A DNA stretch of 53,397 nucleotides, from NCBI GenBank assembly GCA_029287195.1, contig JARFRN010000182.1, forward strand, positions 1-53,397, written 5' to 3'. Under the pieces are notes generated by a model. It was not told where the DNA came from and did not search any database. It was given only the letters and a program-made list of their open reading frames with translations. Source of the stretch: Acidimicrobiia bacterium (GTDB taxonomy: Bacteria; Actinomycetota; Acidimicrobiia; Spongiisociales; UBA5794). Shown in pieces: positions 15,371 to 24,191 of the stretch (its first letter is position 1; each line of letters opens with the position of its first letter). Both the position numbers and the translations under genes were made by a program.

Positions 15371-17398
15371 TTACTGGACCGTGCCTTCCTGGCGACGTAG
15401 CCGATTGAACAACGCGCTTGCAGACCACTGCGCACCGCGCGCTCTTGGCTGGGAAAGAGGTACCCCGGCGAGTTCGCCCGGCCGCGCTCGCTGCGCCGGT
15501 GTCGGTGGGGCGATGGCGGCGGTCTCTGCCTTGATTCGCGCCGAGCGTTCCAACTCCAGGTTACGCAGCGCCTGCTCGACTCGTGTCATTTGCTCATCCG
15601 TGACTGACGGGAGGTTGTAAGCGGCGTGCACCATGCGCGCCGTGTCCGCCCGATAGTCGTGTCCAAAGGAGAGGAACTCGCCGGGCACCGTAACCATGGC
15701 GTTGGCGGCATCGATCATCGTCTGCACGAACGTTGTGATGGGGATCCATTGCATGCTGCCGGGGACACCGCGGCCCCGGGGATCGGCCTTCAGCCATTCC
15801 GGTTCCTGCACGGCGATGTCGGGCACCAGCGCAGCGATTGGGTCGTTGGCGTGAGAAAGGATCACGGCCCGCAGCCGGCTCCTCTCCTCATCTGTCAAAG
15901 CCTCGATCTCGTCCGGATGGTCGAAGACCCCGACAGTTCCTTCCGGAACCAATTCACTGGAACCCCGCACCATGCCGTTCCGCGACCACTTGGCCAAGCC
16001 GGGAAGGCCAATCCAGAGCGCCCGGTCGATCCCGTAATGGTCGAACCCGCCGATGCCCTGGTACATGACGACATCTGAGGATGCCCACGCCCCCAGGCTC
16101 TCACCGAACACGAGCACCTTGGGCCGCTTCTCGGGAGGTCGTTCCGCCAAGCGGGCAGCAATACCGTACAGAAGTAGCCGGAACTGACGGCGCCCCAGGG
16201 ATACCTTCTGCAGCGACAGGAACGACGGGAACCGGCCATATTGGATGCAGCAGGTTGCCACGTTCCCCCGTGTCAGCAGCTCGACGGCCTCGATCATCGT
16301 GTGGTCTACCCAGCCCGTCCCGGTTGGCGACACCAGCAGCAGGTAGTCGCGGTCGAATGCGCCGGTGCGCTCGAGTTCTTGGAGGGCGAGTTCGGCTCGT
16401 CCGGTGAGGTAGATCGGCTCGGCGTTGTAGCCGACGTATACCCGAATCGGCTGGGCGGTTGCGGCCTCGCCCATCGTCGCTTCGATGAGTTCAGGAGTAG
16501 CGACGTCCGATACATAGCGGCGCCCCTGCTGCCCCAACAACTCGAACGGCATGATGCTGTCTTCACTGCCGCTCACCAGCGGTGATTCGGGCGGTATCGC
16601 GTATCCGGGGTCGATCTTCTCGTTGGCTCTACCGATGTAGCCAACTCCGCTGTTGTACAAAGCACTGGCGCCGGCGGCCCATAACGCCGCGTTGGCAACG
16701 CGCCCGAGGACATTCTTGGTAAATCCTGGCCCGGCAAAGCTGATGAGCGAGTCTCTGGAGGCCTTGTAGCTGAATCCGATGAGCCGCCCGATGTTATTCA
16801 CGATCATTCCCGTCCCCAGAGCCGCTGGGATCGTGTTGCTCTGCGGGATAGGCCACGATTCGATTTCTCGGCGTCTGAGGGCAAGACGTTGCCCGGCCCA
16901 GTAGAGAGCTCCGCCGATACCAAGCGCCGTTACGGCAACTGGGGTGGCGACTGTATTTGATGGGTAGCGCTTGCGAAGCCAGGCACTCCCCTCGAAGATC
17001 GCACCGCTGATCGCAGCGGCTTCCAGTAGGGCACCGGAGGATCGAGCCCCCGCCTTCCACATCGTTTCGTCATGCTGTTCGGGGATAGACGCCAGAGCGC
17101 GTCCGGCCGCGATCTGAGCCGCTCTCGCCGCCAGTCGCCAGCCGAGACCGGCGCCCACCGGCACAACTCGTCCGTGGACGCTCTCCACCACTCGGGACAC
17201 GCCCCGGGTGGCAATGACTCCGAGCCCTCCTGCGGCGCCCTGCAGCGTGGATGTGCGCGGCATGAGCGAGGTCCCGAACGAGTCGAGGTACGCCATGGTC
17301 TCGAGTGACGAGGACGGCGAACCTGCTACCGGGTTCATCCATCGCGCAAACCGACTAGTTCCGTCGCGCAATGCCTCTTTGCTGATATTCACGGCCAT
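15371..17398 (-). CDS. Membrane alpha/beta hydrolase (Abhydrolase_9/DUF2319-like)
   Basis: 675 residues with an N-terminal membrane region and a large C-terminal hydrolase domain. The nucleophile elbow is VLVFGESLGAWASSD (near residue 420), followed by IDRALWIGLPG and FDHPDEIEAL, and a late FGHDYRADTAR that may give the histidine. This matches the actinobacterial Abhydrolase_9 group with its own N-terminal membrane domain, of unknown substrate. ATG at 17398 has GGAGGG about 7 bp upstream. It is divergent from the CREST hydrolase gene, at the edge of a lipid-related block. Confidence 0.82.
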   Translation of the reverse strand: MAVNISKEALRDGTSRFARWMNPVAGSPSSSLETMAYLDSFGTSLMPRTSTLQGAAGGLGVIATRGVSRVVESVHGRVVPVGAGLGWRLAARAAQIAAGRALASIPEQHDETMWKAGARSSGALLEAAAISGAIFEGSAWLRKRYPSNTVATPVAVTALGIGGALYWAGQRLALRRREIESWPIPQSNTIPAALGTGMIVNNIGRLIGFSYKASRDSLISFAGPGFTKNVLGRVANAALWAAGASALYNSGVGYIGRANEKIDPGYAIPPESPLVSGSEDSIMPFELLGQQGRRYVSDVATPELIEATMGEAATAQPIRVYVGYNAEPIYLTGRAELALQELERTGAFDRDYLLLVSPTGTGWVDHTMIEAVELLTRGNVATCCIQYGRFPSFLSLQKVSLGRRQFRLLLYGIAARLAERPPEKRPKVLVFGESLGAWASSDVVMYQGIGGFDHYGIDRALWIGLPGLAKWSRNGMVRGSSELVPEGTVGVFDHPDEIEALTDEERSRLRAVILSHANDPIAALVPDIAVQEPEWLKADPRGRGVPGSMQWIPITTFVQTMIDAANAMVTVPGEFLSFGHDYRADTARMVHAAYNLPSVTDEQMTRVEQALRNLELERSARIKAETAAIAPPTPAQRARPGELAGVPLSQPRARGAQWSASALFNRLRRQEGTVQ

Positions 17399-17513
17399 GG
17401 GTGACCCTCCTGGATGCCGCTGTTGCCATCCGAGCATAGAGCCCCCGACCATCCGGTCGGTACGTTCCGCAGATCAGCGCCGAGCCGCCGGGATCCCTGC
17501 CACAATGCACTGA

Positions 17514-18206
17514 ATGAGCAACCTTGTCGACATGACGCTGCTGTTCGGAGAACTGGGTGAGAGCGATTGTGAAGAGATCGGTGACGGGATCTTGCAGCAA
17601 CCGGTCAACGCGCTGTCCAGCGGTGCGTACACAGTGTTCGGTCTGTGGCTCATATGGCGCGCTCTCCGCCAGAGTGGTAGCGACAAACCCGTCGAGATCT
17701 TCTACGGTCTCGCGTTAGCAGGCGTTGGCGTTGGCAGCATCGCCTTCCACGGCCCGGTACCACCGGGGGCCCGCCTGCTCCATGATCTGACGATTGCTGC
17801 CGTGCTGGCTGTGATTGCGGCACGCAACCTCGGTGTTCTCGCAAAATGGGGCCGCAAACGCGTGATGGGTAGCGCGCTGGCGACCATCGTTGTGGTGGGT
17901 GCGGTCATGGCGCTCGCACCAGATCTCGGCAACGCGCTGACCGGAGTCGTCGGGGTTGCTGCGGTCGTCACCGAGGTAATCGTCTATCGCGCCGGCCACC
18001 GCCGCTTTTCGCGTCGGCTGGCCCGCTTACTCAGCGCAATCGTGCTACTTCTCGCGTTCGCCGGAATCATCAATGTCCTCGGTCGCACCGGCGGGCCGAT
18101 CTGCGACCCGGATAGCTACTTCCAGGGTCATGCCGTATGGCATCTCCTCACCGCAGCGGCCTTCATGGTTTATGGATACGCCGCGTTTTCTCCTGCTTCC
18201 GATTGA
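17514..18206 (+). CDS. CREST-superfamily membrane hydrolase (alkaline-ceramidase-like)
   Basis: 230 residues, about seven membrane helices. The CREST superfamily (alkaline ceramidase, PAQR, TMEM8) marks are present: an early Cys-Glu and QP.N pair (CEEIGDGILQQPVNALSS), Ser-x-x-x-His in GSIAFHG with a following HD (LLHDL), and a late H-x-x-x-H (GHAVWHLL). In alkaline ceramidases these His/Asp/Ser residues bind zinc and hydrolyse amides. The gene lies 60 bp before a PlsC acyltransferase, so a lipid amide or ester substrate is a fair inference. Signalling-receptor-like roles of PAQR relatives are an alternative. Confidence 0.78.
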   Translation: MSNLVDMTLLFGELGESDCEEIGDGILQQPVNALSSGAYTVFGLWLIWRALRQSGSDKPVEIFYGLALAGVGVGSIAFHGPVPPGARLLHDLTIAAVLAVIAARNLGVLAKWGRKRVMGSALATIVVVGAVMALAPDLGNALTGVVGVAAVVTEVIVYRAGHRRFSRRLARLLSAIVLLLAFAGIINVLGRTGGPICDPDSYFQGHAVWHLLTAAAFMVYGYAAFSPASD

Positions 18207-18266
18207 CAACCGTACCGTGGTTGGACGCGCCGAGATATGCTCCCTACTTGGAGTTGAGGAAAGTCC

Positions 18267-19616
18267 TTGGACGACGTGTCGACCACAATCGGAACCCGAG
18301 CCAGCCAAACCGGCGCGTTTGCCAGAGTCATAGCCCGCGCCGCCCGACTCCTGGCGAGAGGAGTATTCCGCTCCGTAGAGATCGACAATCCCGAGCCCGG
18401 CTGGAGCCACGGGCCGGCAATCATCGTCGCCAACCACCCGACCGGCTTCTCCGATCCTGCGTTGCTCCTGGGGCTTCTCGAGTCGAGTCCTCGCTTTCTC
18501 GCCAAGTCCACGCTGTGGAAGACCCCTGGTCTCGGATGGTTCCTCGACAGGATCGGGACGATCCCGGTCTATCGAGCCCAGGATGGGTCGACTGCCGGGA
18601 ACGCACAGATGTTCAGCGCCGCGATTCGCGCCCTGGCCGGTGGCGCCAATATTGCGATATTTCCCGAGGGCGGCGCCAACCCGGCTCCGTCCCTGGCTCC
18701 CATCAAGACCGGTGCAGCGCGGCTTGCGCTGGGAGCTCGAGCGGAGGGCGTATGCGGGCTCCGGCTCGTCCCAGTTGGGATTCACTACGAGGACGAGGCA
18801 GGGATTCGGACGCGCGCCTACGTCCACGTGGGCGATGTTCTCGACGTGGATTCCGAGCTGGGCATGATGGGCGTGGCGCCGAAGGCTGATGCCGAGGATC
18901 ACGAGGCGGTCCGCCGCCTGACCGCACAAATCGAGCATCGACTGCGCAGAAGCGCACCCGACTATGGGAGCGACAACGAGGCGAGCCGGCTGGTCTTCGC
19001 CAGCGAAGTTGCGTTGCGCGACGCAGGTCGTTTTCGAGTGTCCTTCGCCGACCGGCAACGCATCGCCACAGAGTTGGCTCAGGTCAAGCCCGACGTTCGG
19101 TCTGTCGTCGGCGGAGAAGTGGACCGGTATCGGGACCTTCTCGACCACTCCGGCGTATCCGATGGGGATGTGATGCTGGCTCAGGGTGCGGCGGGTCTCG
19201 GCTTGCGGTTGGCTCTCTTGTCGGTAGCTCTCGTCGTGCTTGCCCCATTGGTGCTCGCCGGGACGCTGCTCAACCTCGTCCCCGCCGGGGCGCTCTTTGC
19301 GGCAGCCAGATACCGGCACGGCACCATGACCCCCGCCACCGTTCGCCTCTTCTCCGCCATTGTGTTGTTCCTGTTCACCTGGCTGTGGTGGGCCGGGCTC
19401 GCCTGGATACTGTGGGATTGGAGGCTGGCGCTCGTAGTCTTGATTGCTTGTCCCTTATACGGGGCGGTGGCCGTGGGCGTACTGGACCGCGTCGCCGACC
19501 TCCTCGAGATGTGGCGGGGGAAACGCAAAGCTCAGAGACTCGGCTCGGAAGTGGAACCGCTGCTGGCGGCCCGGGGTGAAGTCGTCACAGCGGTGGAGAG
19601 GGCATTGCAGTCGTGA
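18267..19616 (+). CDS. PlsC-type acyltransferase with C-terminal membrane region
   Basis: 449 residues. The N-terminal domain carries the glycerolipid acyltransferase motifs: N-H-x4-D as NHPTGFSD (H57, D63) and FPEG (133-136) followed by KTGAARLAL. It likely acylates lysophosphatidate or a related lysolipid at the membrane. The long C-terminal part has a helical linker and about four membrane helices (about 310-410), which plain PlsC lacks. The start is a TTG with GAGGAAAG 3 bp upstream (18267); no ATG fits. It overlaps the next gene by 4 bp. A paralog with the same layout lies at 22.1-23.5 kb. Confidence 0.85.
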   Translation: MDDVSTTIGTRASQTGAFARVIARAARLLARGVFRSVEIDNPEPGWSHGPAIIVANHPTGFSDPALLLGLLESSPRFLAKSTLWKTPGLGWFLDRIGTIPVYRAQDGSTAGNAQMFSAAIRALAGGANIAIFPEGGANPAPSLAPIKTGAARLALGARAEGVCGLRLVPVGIHYEDEAGIRTRAYVHVGDVLDVDSELGMMGVAPKADAEDHEAVRRLTAQIEHRLRRSAPDYGSDNEASRLVFASEVALRDAGRFRVSFADRQRIATELAQVKPDVRSVVGGEVDRYRDLLDHSGVSDGDVMLAQGAAGLGLRLALLSVALVVLAPLVLAGTLLNLVPAGALFAAARYRHGTMTPATVRLFSAIVLFLFTWLWWAGLAWILWDWRLALVVLIACPLYGAVAVGVLDRVADLLEMWRGKRKAQRLGSEVEPLLAARGEVVTAVERALQS

Positions 19617-19912
19617 GCCCGTTCGCCCTATGGACCATCGTCGCCCTCCTGGTCATCCCCATCGTTGGCCTCTCCGTCTACTCCGTGGTGGATGTGATGA
19701 GACGCAACGACATTGCCGCCGCCGTCAAGGCGACCTGGATACTCGCGGCGATCCTCGTCCCGCTGGTCGGTGGGTTGATCTATCTGATCTTCAGACCCAC
19801 CCGGCCGGAGGACATTCGCGGGTTTGGGCGAAGGCATCGCCAGCAACAGAAGGTGGAGAACCTCCTCAACGAGAAAGACGACGCCGCCTCCAAGGAGAAC
19901 GGCGCCGTCTGA
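19613..19912 (+). CDS. Small membrane protein with PLDc_N-type domain
   Basis: 99 residues with two helices (about 5-25 and 40-62) in the PLDc_N arrangement, without any phospholipase D catalytic HKD motif. A basic, charged tail (GFGRRHRQQQKVENLLNEKDD) follows. The GTG start overlaps the stop of the PlsC gene (GTGA), so translation is coupled, and the two proteins may act together at the membrane. A second PLDc_N protein is coupled in the same way to the other PlsC gene. Confidence 0.8.
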   Translation: MSPFALWTIVALLVIPIVGLSVYSVVDVMRRNDIAAAVKATWILAAILVPLVGGLIYLIFRPTRPEDIRGFGRRHRQQQKVENLLNEKDDAASKENGAV

Positions 19913-19923
19913 CCAGCGCGTGA

Positions 19924-21711
19924 CTAGGCGTAGAGGTTCTCGACATCGTCTCCAAACTTATCCCAGACCCTATTGCGCCTCAGCTTCAGAGTCGGTGTGA
20001 GCATCCCGTTGTCAGTGGTGAAATCCTCTCTGAGAAGAGCGAACTCCCTGATGCTCTCGTATTTCGGCAACGACGCTGTGTGCTTGGCAATCTCCGCTCC
20101 GATCAACTCGAGCAGCCTCGGATCGTGAACGAGTTCATCGGGCTCACGGTCGATGCCCCGGGCTTGGGCCCATTCTGCAACTGCATCAAACTCCGGGACA
20201 ATCAGCGCAACGTTGTAGGGCCTGCCGTCGCCGTAAACCATGCTGTTGGCGATATATGGCGACAGTGAGAGATGTTCCTCGATGATTGTCGGCACGACGT
20301 ACTTGCCGTTGGCCAGCTTGTATTGCTCCTTGACGCGTCCCGTGACATACAGAAACCCATCGTTGTCGAGCCGCCCCAGGTCGCCGGTGCGGAATCCACC
20401 GTCCTCAGTCATCACCTCGGCTGTCTTCTCGGGCAGATTGTGGTAGCCGTGCATGACGTTGTGCCCGTGCACAATGATCTCTCCGTCGCGTGGGTCCGCA
20501 GAAGCGGCATCATCGATCTCGACCCTCACGCCGGGGATTGCCTTGCCGACGGAGCCCAACATTCGACTGCCGGGCCAGTTGGCAGTGGCAATCGGCGAAG
20601 TCTCGGAGAGCCCATATCCCTCGTACACCTTGATCCCGAGCGCATCTATGAAGCGGGCGACCTCCATGGGTATTGCTGCACCGCCGCTGATCGCGTACTT
20701 GAGGTTGCCTCCGAAGCGGGCCCGCACCTTCGACAGGACGACTCGGTCGAATAATGCATGCTGTGCGTCGACCCACCAGCTGCTCTTGCCTTCACCGTCG
20801 AGCTGCTGCTTCTTGTAGGCGTTGGCAACCGCGGCGTCGAACATCGTCTTGGTGAGTCCACCTTCGGCTTCCATATGCTTCTGTAGGCCGTCATAGATTC
20901 GCGAGAAGATGCGGGGGACACTTACCAGCATCGTCGGGTTGACCTCGCTGAGATTCGCCACGATCTTCGACGTTGACTCCGCAAAAGCCGTCGACATTCC
21001 GAGGGAATAGATCGTGTGAAGCTCGACTGTCTGTCCGAAGGCGTGAGCCCAAGGGAGAAACGAAAGCGTGCGATCGTCCGGGTTGAGCGGAAACACGTCG
21101 GTTATTGCGCTGACGTTGTAGGCGAGGTTGGTGTGGGAAAGCAGCACGCCCTTTGGCTTACCGGTGGTTCCCGACGTGTACACGAAACCGGCGATATCCT
21201 CCGGATCCACGTCGGCGAGAGGCACCGTTGTGGAGTTGGCACCGAGGCTGGCGAAAGCCAACCCATCGCCGTCGCCGTCGCCGTCGAAAGCAATGATCTC
21301 ATCGAGGTCGGGCAGCTCATCTGCGAATGCTCGCACCCTTCCGAGGATTTCCTCGCTTGCGACAAACGCAACTTTGGTGCCCGAGTCTCCGAGTATGTAG
21401 TGCCACTCATCGTCGTGCTGGGCCTCGTACATAGGCACCACCTTGGCTCCGAGCCCGTATGCACCGTAGGCGGCGATGGCCCATTCCGGCCGGTTGTCAG
21501 AGATGATGGCGACCGTGTCTCCCTTGGAGATACCTAGCCCGGCCAATCCCGTCCTCACTCTGTCTACTTCCTCCCGGAAGGCTCCGTAGGTCATCCAGGC
21601 CCACGAGTCATCTCGCTTCACTCCGAACAAGGGGCGGTCCTTGAACTTCTCGGAGCTGTATTCGAGGATTTCGATCAGCGTCTGGAACTTCGACGTGAAA
21701 TCGGCCGACAT
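19924..21711 (-). CDS. fadD: Long-chain fatty-acid-CoA ligase
   Basis: 595 residues of the AMP-binding superfamily, FadD15/long-chain type. The ATP/AMP signature is FVYTSGTTGKPKGVLLSH, followed by EGYGLSETSPIATAN, the FRTGDLGRLDNDGFLYVTGR hinge motif and a C-terminal lysine in GMLTPTLKLRR. It forms fatty acyl-CoA, the acyl donor that PlsC acyltransferases can use. ATG at 21711 is preceded by GAGAGGTGGAG. The gene is convergent with the first PlsC/PLDc_N pair (11 bp between stops) and downstream of the second pair on its own strand. Confidence 0.93.
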   Translation of the reverse strand: MSADFTSKFQTLIEILEYSSEKFKDRPLFGVKRDDSWAWMTYGAFREEVDRVRTGLAGLGISKGDTVAIISDNRPEWAIAAYGAYGLGAKVVPMYEAQHDDEWHYILGDSGTKVAFVASEEILGRVRAFADELPDLDEIIAFDGDGDGDGLAFASLGANSTTVPLADVDPEDIAGFVYTSGTTGKPKGVLLSHTNLAYNVSAITDVFPLNPDDRTLSFLPWAHAFGQTVELHTIYSLGMSTAFAESTSKIVANLSEVNPTMLVSVPRIFSRIYDGLQKHMEAEGGLTKTMFDAAVANAYKKQQLDGEGKSSWWVDAQHALFDRVVLSKVRARFGGNLKYAISGGAAIPMEVARFIDALGIKVYEGYGLSETSPIATANWPGSRMLGSVGKAIPGVRVEIDDAASADPRDGEIIVHGHNVMHGYHNLPEKTAEVMTEDGGFRTGDLGRLDNDGFLYVTGRVKEQYKLANGKYVVPTIIEEHLSLSPYIANSMVYGDGRPYNVALIVPEFDAVAEWAQARGIDREPDELVHDPRLLELIGAEIAKHTASLPKYESIREFALLREDFTTDNGMLTPTLKLRRNRVWDKFGDDVENLYA

Positions 21712-21792
21712 ACTCCACCTCTCTCGACAACATCCGCAGGGTAGCCCGTACCTGGTGGTCCCGCCCCAAGACGCCTGCGAGCGACCCTGTCT

Positions 21793-22140
21793 CTACCTGC
21801 TTCTGGCGCGATGGGCGGCTACGGCGTCTCCAAAAACTCGATGCTTCGCTGAGTTGAATTCATCGTCGCTGATCGAGCCCGATGCGTGCTGTGCCAACAA
21901 GTCGACGATGGCGTGAGCTCCGTCATTGCCCCGCAGTGTCACGTGTGCCGGGTCCTCGAACGGGCGCGCCAGCAGATAGAGAAACGTACCAACGACCGGC
22001 AGGATTACAACTGCAATGATCCAGACCCCCTTGCGGATGATTGCGAAGTTGGGGCGGCGCACTATGTCGAAGATCGTGTAGCCGATCAGGAGGTAGGCCG
22101 GAACTGCAACCACGAAGGGCACAAGCCAAGAGTCTCCCAT
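21793..22140 (-). CDS. PLDc_N + SHOCT small membrane protein
   Basis: 115 residues. Two helices (about 5-25 and 38-60) of the PLDc_N type are followed by a linker and a SHOCT-like C-terminal motif (GAHAIVDLLAQHASGSISDDEFNSAK), a short module common at the ends of bacterial membrane proteins. The ATG shares one base with the upstream PlsC stop (TGATG), so the two are coupled. It mirrors the PlsC-PLDc_N pair at 18.3-19.9 kb, which lacks the SHOCT end. Confidence 0.82.
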   Translation of the reverse strand: MGDSWLVPFVVAVPAYLLIGYTIFDIVRRPNFAIIRKGVWIIAVVILPVVGTFLYLLARPFEDPAHVTLRGNDGAHAIVDLLAQHASGSISDDEFNSAKHRVFGDAVAAHRARSR

Positions 22141-23471
22141 CAAAGGGCCTCCACGAGAACGTCCAGCACCTCGTGGCGTGCCGATTCGATCACATCCTCG
22201 GACGTGCGGGCCCGATGTAGGTGGCGCCAGGTTCGGAAGGAAGCCCACAGTGTCTGTGCCGTCTCCAGGAACACGATCACCGCTCCTAGGTATAGGGGAA
22301 GCAACATGACCGCGAGGAGGGTCCCGCGAGTTCCCCATTCCTGGAAGACGCCCCACAGCGCCAAACCCCAGGCGATACCAAAGAAGAAGATCGCCGCAAG
22401 CGGCTTGATCGTCGAGTGAACGGCCGGCGCAACCCGCAGCAGGCCGACCGCCTTGACCAGAAGGAACGGTATCCAGTTGATGAGGGCGCCGACGACCGCA
22501 AACGGTAGGAGCATCACGGCCAGCAGCAGCAACCCGATCGATCGCCACACGAACCGGCTACCCGTCAGTCCCGATAGCAGTCGCCCATCGTCGAGTCCGA
22601 GGCTTGCCAGCTGATCTGTGTACAGATCGACAGCCGCCACCGCCTTCGCCTTCTCCTCCGGCGGCTTTCTTCCTAGGTGACCGGCGAGAGCATCCCTGTC
22701 CGCGGTTGTGATGGGCTTGCGCGGATCATCCGAGAGCGTGCGCAGCAGGATTTCAGCACCTGCAGTCAACGCACGGGCCTCTCTCCAATCCGCAAAGTCG
22801 GGAGCGACCCGGCGGATCTCGGTCTCGATCACCTCGGTGAGGCTGCGTACTGCGGCCCGGTTGTCCGGTCCCGCATCATCACCCGGCGCCACATAGTCAC
22901 CGATTGTCGCATCGAGGTCGATCGAACTGCCGATCAAAACAGAAACGTCGCTACGTAGCGATGCCTTGTCTTCGTAGTGAATACCGGCTGGGGTGATGCG
23001 GATACCTTCGGTCCCGGTGGCCCTTGCTCCCAGGACGATCCGTGCGGCTCCGGTCTTGACCCGCCCGATAGACGGTTCGTCGCGCGTTATTCCCTCGGGG
23101 AAGATCACCACATGCGACCCGCTGTTCAGGGCTTCGTACGCCGACCGGAACATGACGTCGTTGGAGCCGGGCCCTCGATCCTCCGCCTTGTGGACTGGGA
23201 TCGCTCCCGCCCAGTTCATGATCGAGCGCACTACGGGGTATTTCCAGATCACGTCCCGGGCAACGATACGCGGCACTCGCGGCATCGCATAGATCAGCAG
23301 CAACGGATCTGCAAACCCCCCGAAGTGATTCGACACCGAGAGCTGGGGCCCGACCGCAACATCATCGGCGCGGTACACATCGACACGACGATAAACGCCG
23401 CGCACCAGAAGCCCGGCGAGCTTGCTGATGAAGCGTTCGCGACGCCTCGGGTGCGGTAAGTCGTCGGTCAT
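22140..23471 (-). CDS. PlsC-type acyltransferase with C-terminal membrane region (paralog)
   Basis: 443 residues from ATG 23471; an in-frame GTG at 23498 would add nine. The motifs are SNHFGGFADP (H49, D55) and FPEG (124-127) with RVKTGAARIVLGARATG, very like the paralog at 18.3 kb (IKTGAARLALGARAEG). The C-terminal third again holds several membrane helices. Conserved extras such as RITPAGIHYEDKASLR match RLVPVGIHYEDEAGIR, so the two are clearly homologous over their length. Predicted role: lysolipid acylation at the membrane, perhaps with a different acyl or head-group choice. Confidence 0.86.
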   Translation of the reverse strand: MTDDLPHPRRRERFISKLAGLLVRGVYRRVDVYRADDVAVGPQLSVSNHFGGFADPLLLIYAMPRVPRIVARDVIWKYPVVRSIMNWAGAIPVHKAEDRGPGSNDVMFRSAYEALNSGSHVVIFPEGITRDEPSIGRVKTGAARIVLGARATGTEGIRITPAGIHYEDKASLRSDVSVLIGSSIDLDATIGDYVAPGDDAGPDNRAAVRSLTEVIETEIRRVAPDFADWREARALTAGAEILLRTLSDDPRKPITTADRDALAGHLGRKPPEEKAKAVAAVDLYTDQLASLGLDDGRLLSGLTGSRFVWRSIGLLLLAVMLLPFAVVGALINWIPFLLVKAVGLLRVAPAVHSTIKPLAAIFFFGIAWGLALWGVFQEWGTRGTLLAVMLLPLYLGAVIVFLETAQTLWASFRTWRHLHRARTSEDVIESARHEVLDVLVEAL

Positions 23472-23504
23472 CGCGCCGCGCGATGCCGGTGAATGCACCG
23501 TCGG

Positions 23505-24008
23505 CTAGTCATCCATGTTGGCTTTGCGATACGCCGCAATCAGATCAGCTTCGGTTTCGTCCGAGATCTCGGCCGTGTAGACCTGGTCTGCCTCACCGAC
23601 TTCCTTGGCGAATTCAGCCGCAAGCTGAGCGTTGTACCCCTCCGCCTTAGCGAATACGAGGGCCTGTCCGTTTTTCAGCTTGCTCTGTAGCGACTCCATC
23701 AACTCGTTGGTGACACCCTTGTCCTGCTTGCGACCCATGAGAGCACCGATTCCACCGCCGACTACGGCCGCACCGATGGGGCCACCGACCACGAAACCTG
23801 CCAGCAGACCAATCCCCGCCCCACGCTTTGCGCCTTTCCCCGCGGTGAGCTCGGTCGTCTGCGTCAGCTTGACGTCGTCTCCCTCGTAGTAGGCCATCGC
23901 GATGTCCTCGAGGTAGAGCTTGCGATACTTGATCTGTACTTGATAGAGATCCATCAAGTACTCACCCTGCATCTGCCCGTTCGCTACGGCCACAACGACT
24001 GATGACAT
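23505..24008 (-). CDS. DUF1269-type glycine-zipper membrane-associated protein
   Basis: 167 residues. The N-terminal half has a ferredoxin-like pattern (VVVAVANGQMQGEYLMDLYQ), the middle a Gly-rich hydrophobic stretch (about 75-100, GIGLLAGFVVGGPIGAAVVGGGIGALMG), and the end a second alpha-beta unit (GQALVFAKAEG). This fits DUF1269, proteins of unknown role often placed at the membrane. ATG at 24008 has AGAGGAG 7 bp upstream and displaces the longer open frame. The PlsC gene follows immediately downstream on the same strand. Confidence 0.78.
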   Translation of the reverse strand: MSSVVVAVANGQMQGEYLMDLYQVQIKYRKLYLEDIAMAYYEGDDVKLTQTTELTAGKGAKRGAGIGLLAGFVVGGPIGAAVVGGGIGALMGRKQDKGVTNELMESLQSKLKNGQALVFAKAEGYNAQLAAEFAKEVGEADQVYTAEISDETEADLIAAYRKANMDD

Positions 24009-24191
24009 GCGCTTCTCCTCTTCTGTGCAGCGCGCGTTCCCGCGGCAATGATACGCCGAGCGTAAGGGTCCTTGCCAGAACGGCCTCGACGCGTCGGGGC
24101 TGTGCGCATGCCGGATACCCTCCACTAGGGAAACCTGGCCGCTGCGATCAAGCCATCGCAGGGATCACGGTAACCTGGCGGCGAATTCAGC

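Noticed and set aside
18045-19319. A 424-codon open frame on the minus strand opposite the PlsC gene
   Set aside because: It is antisense to a gene with clear acyltransferase motifs, has Arg/Gly/Glu-rich composition without any family pattern, and is a common shadow in high-GC DNA.
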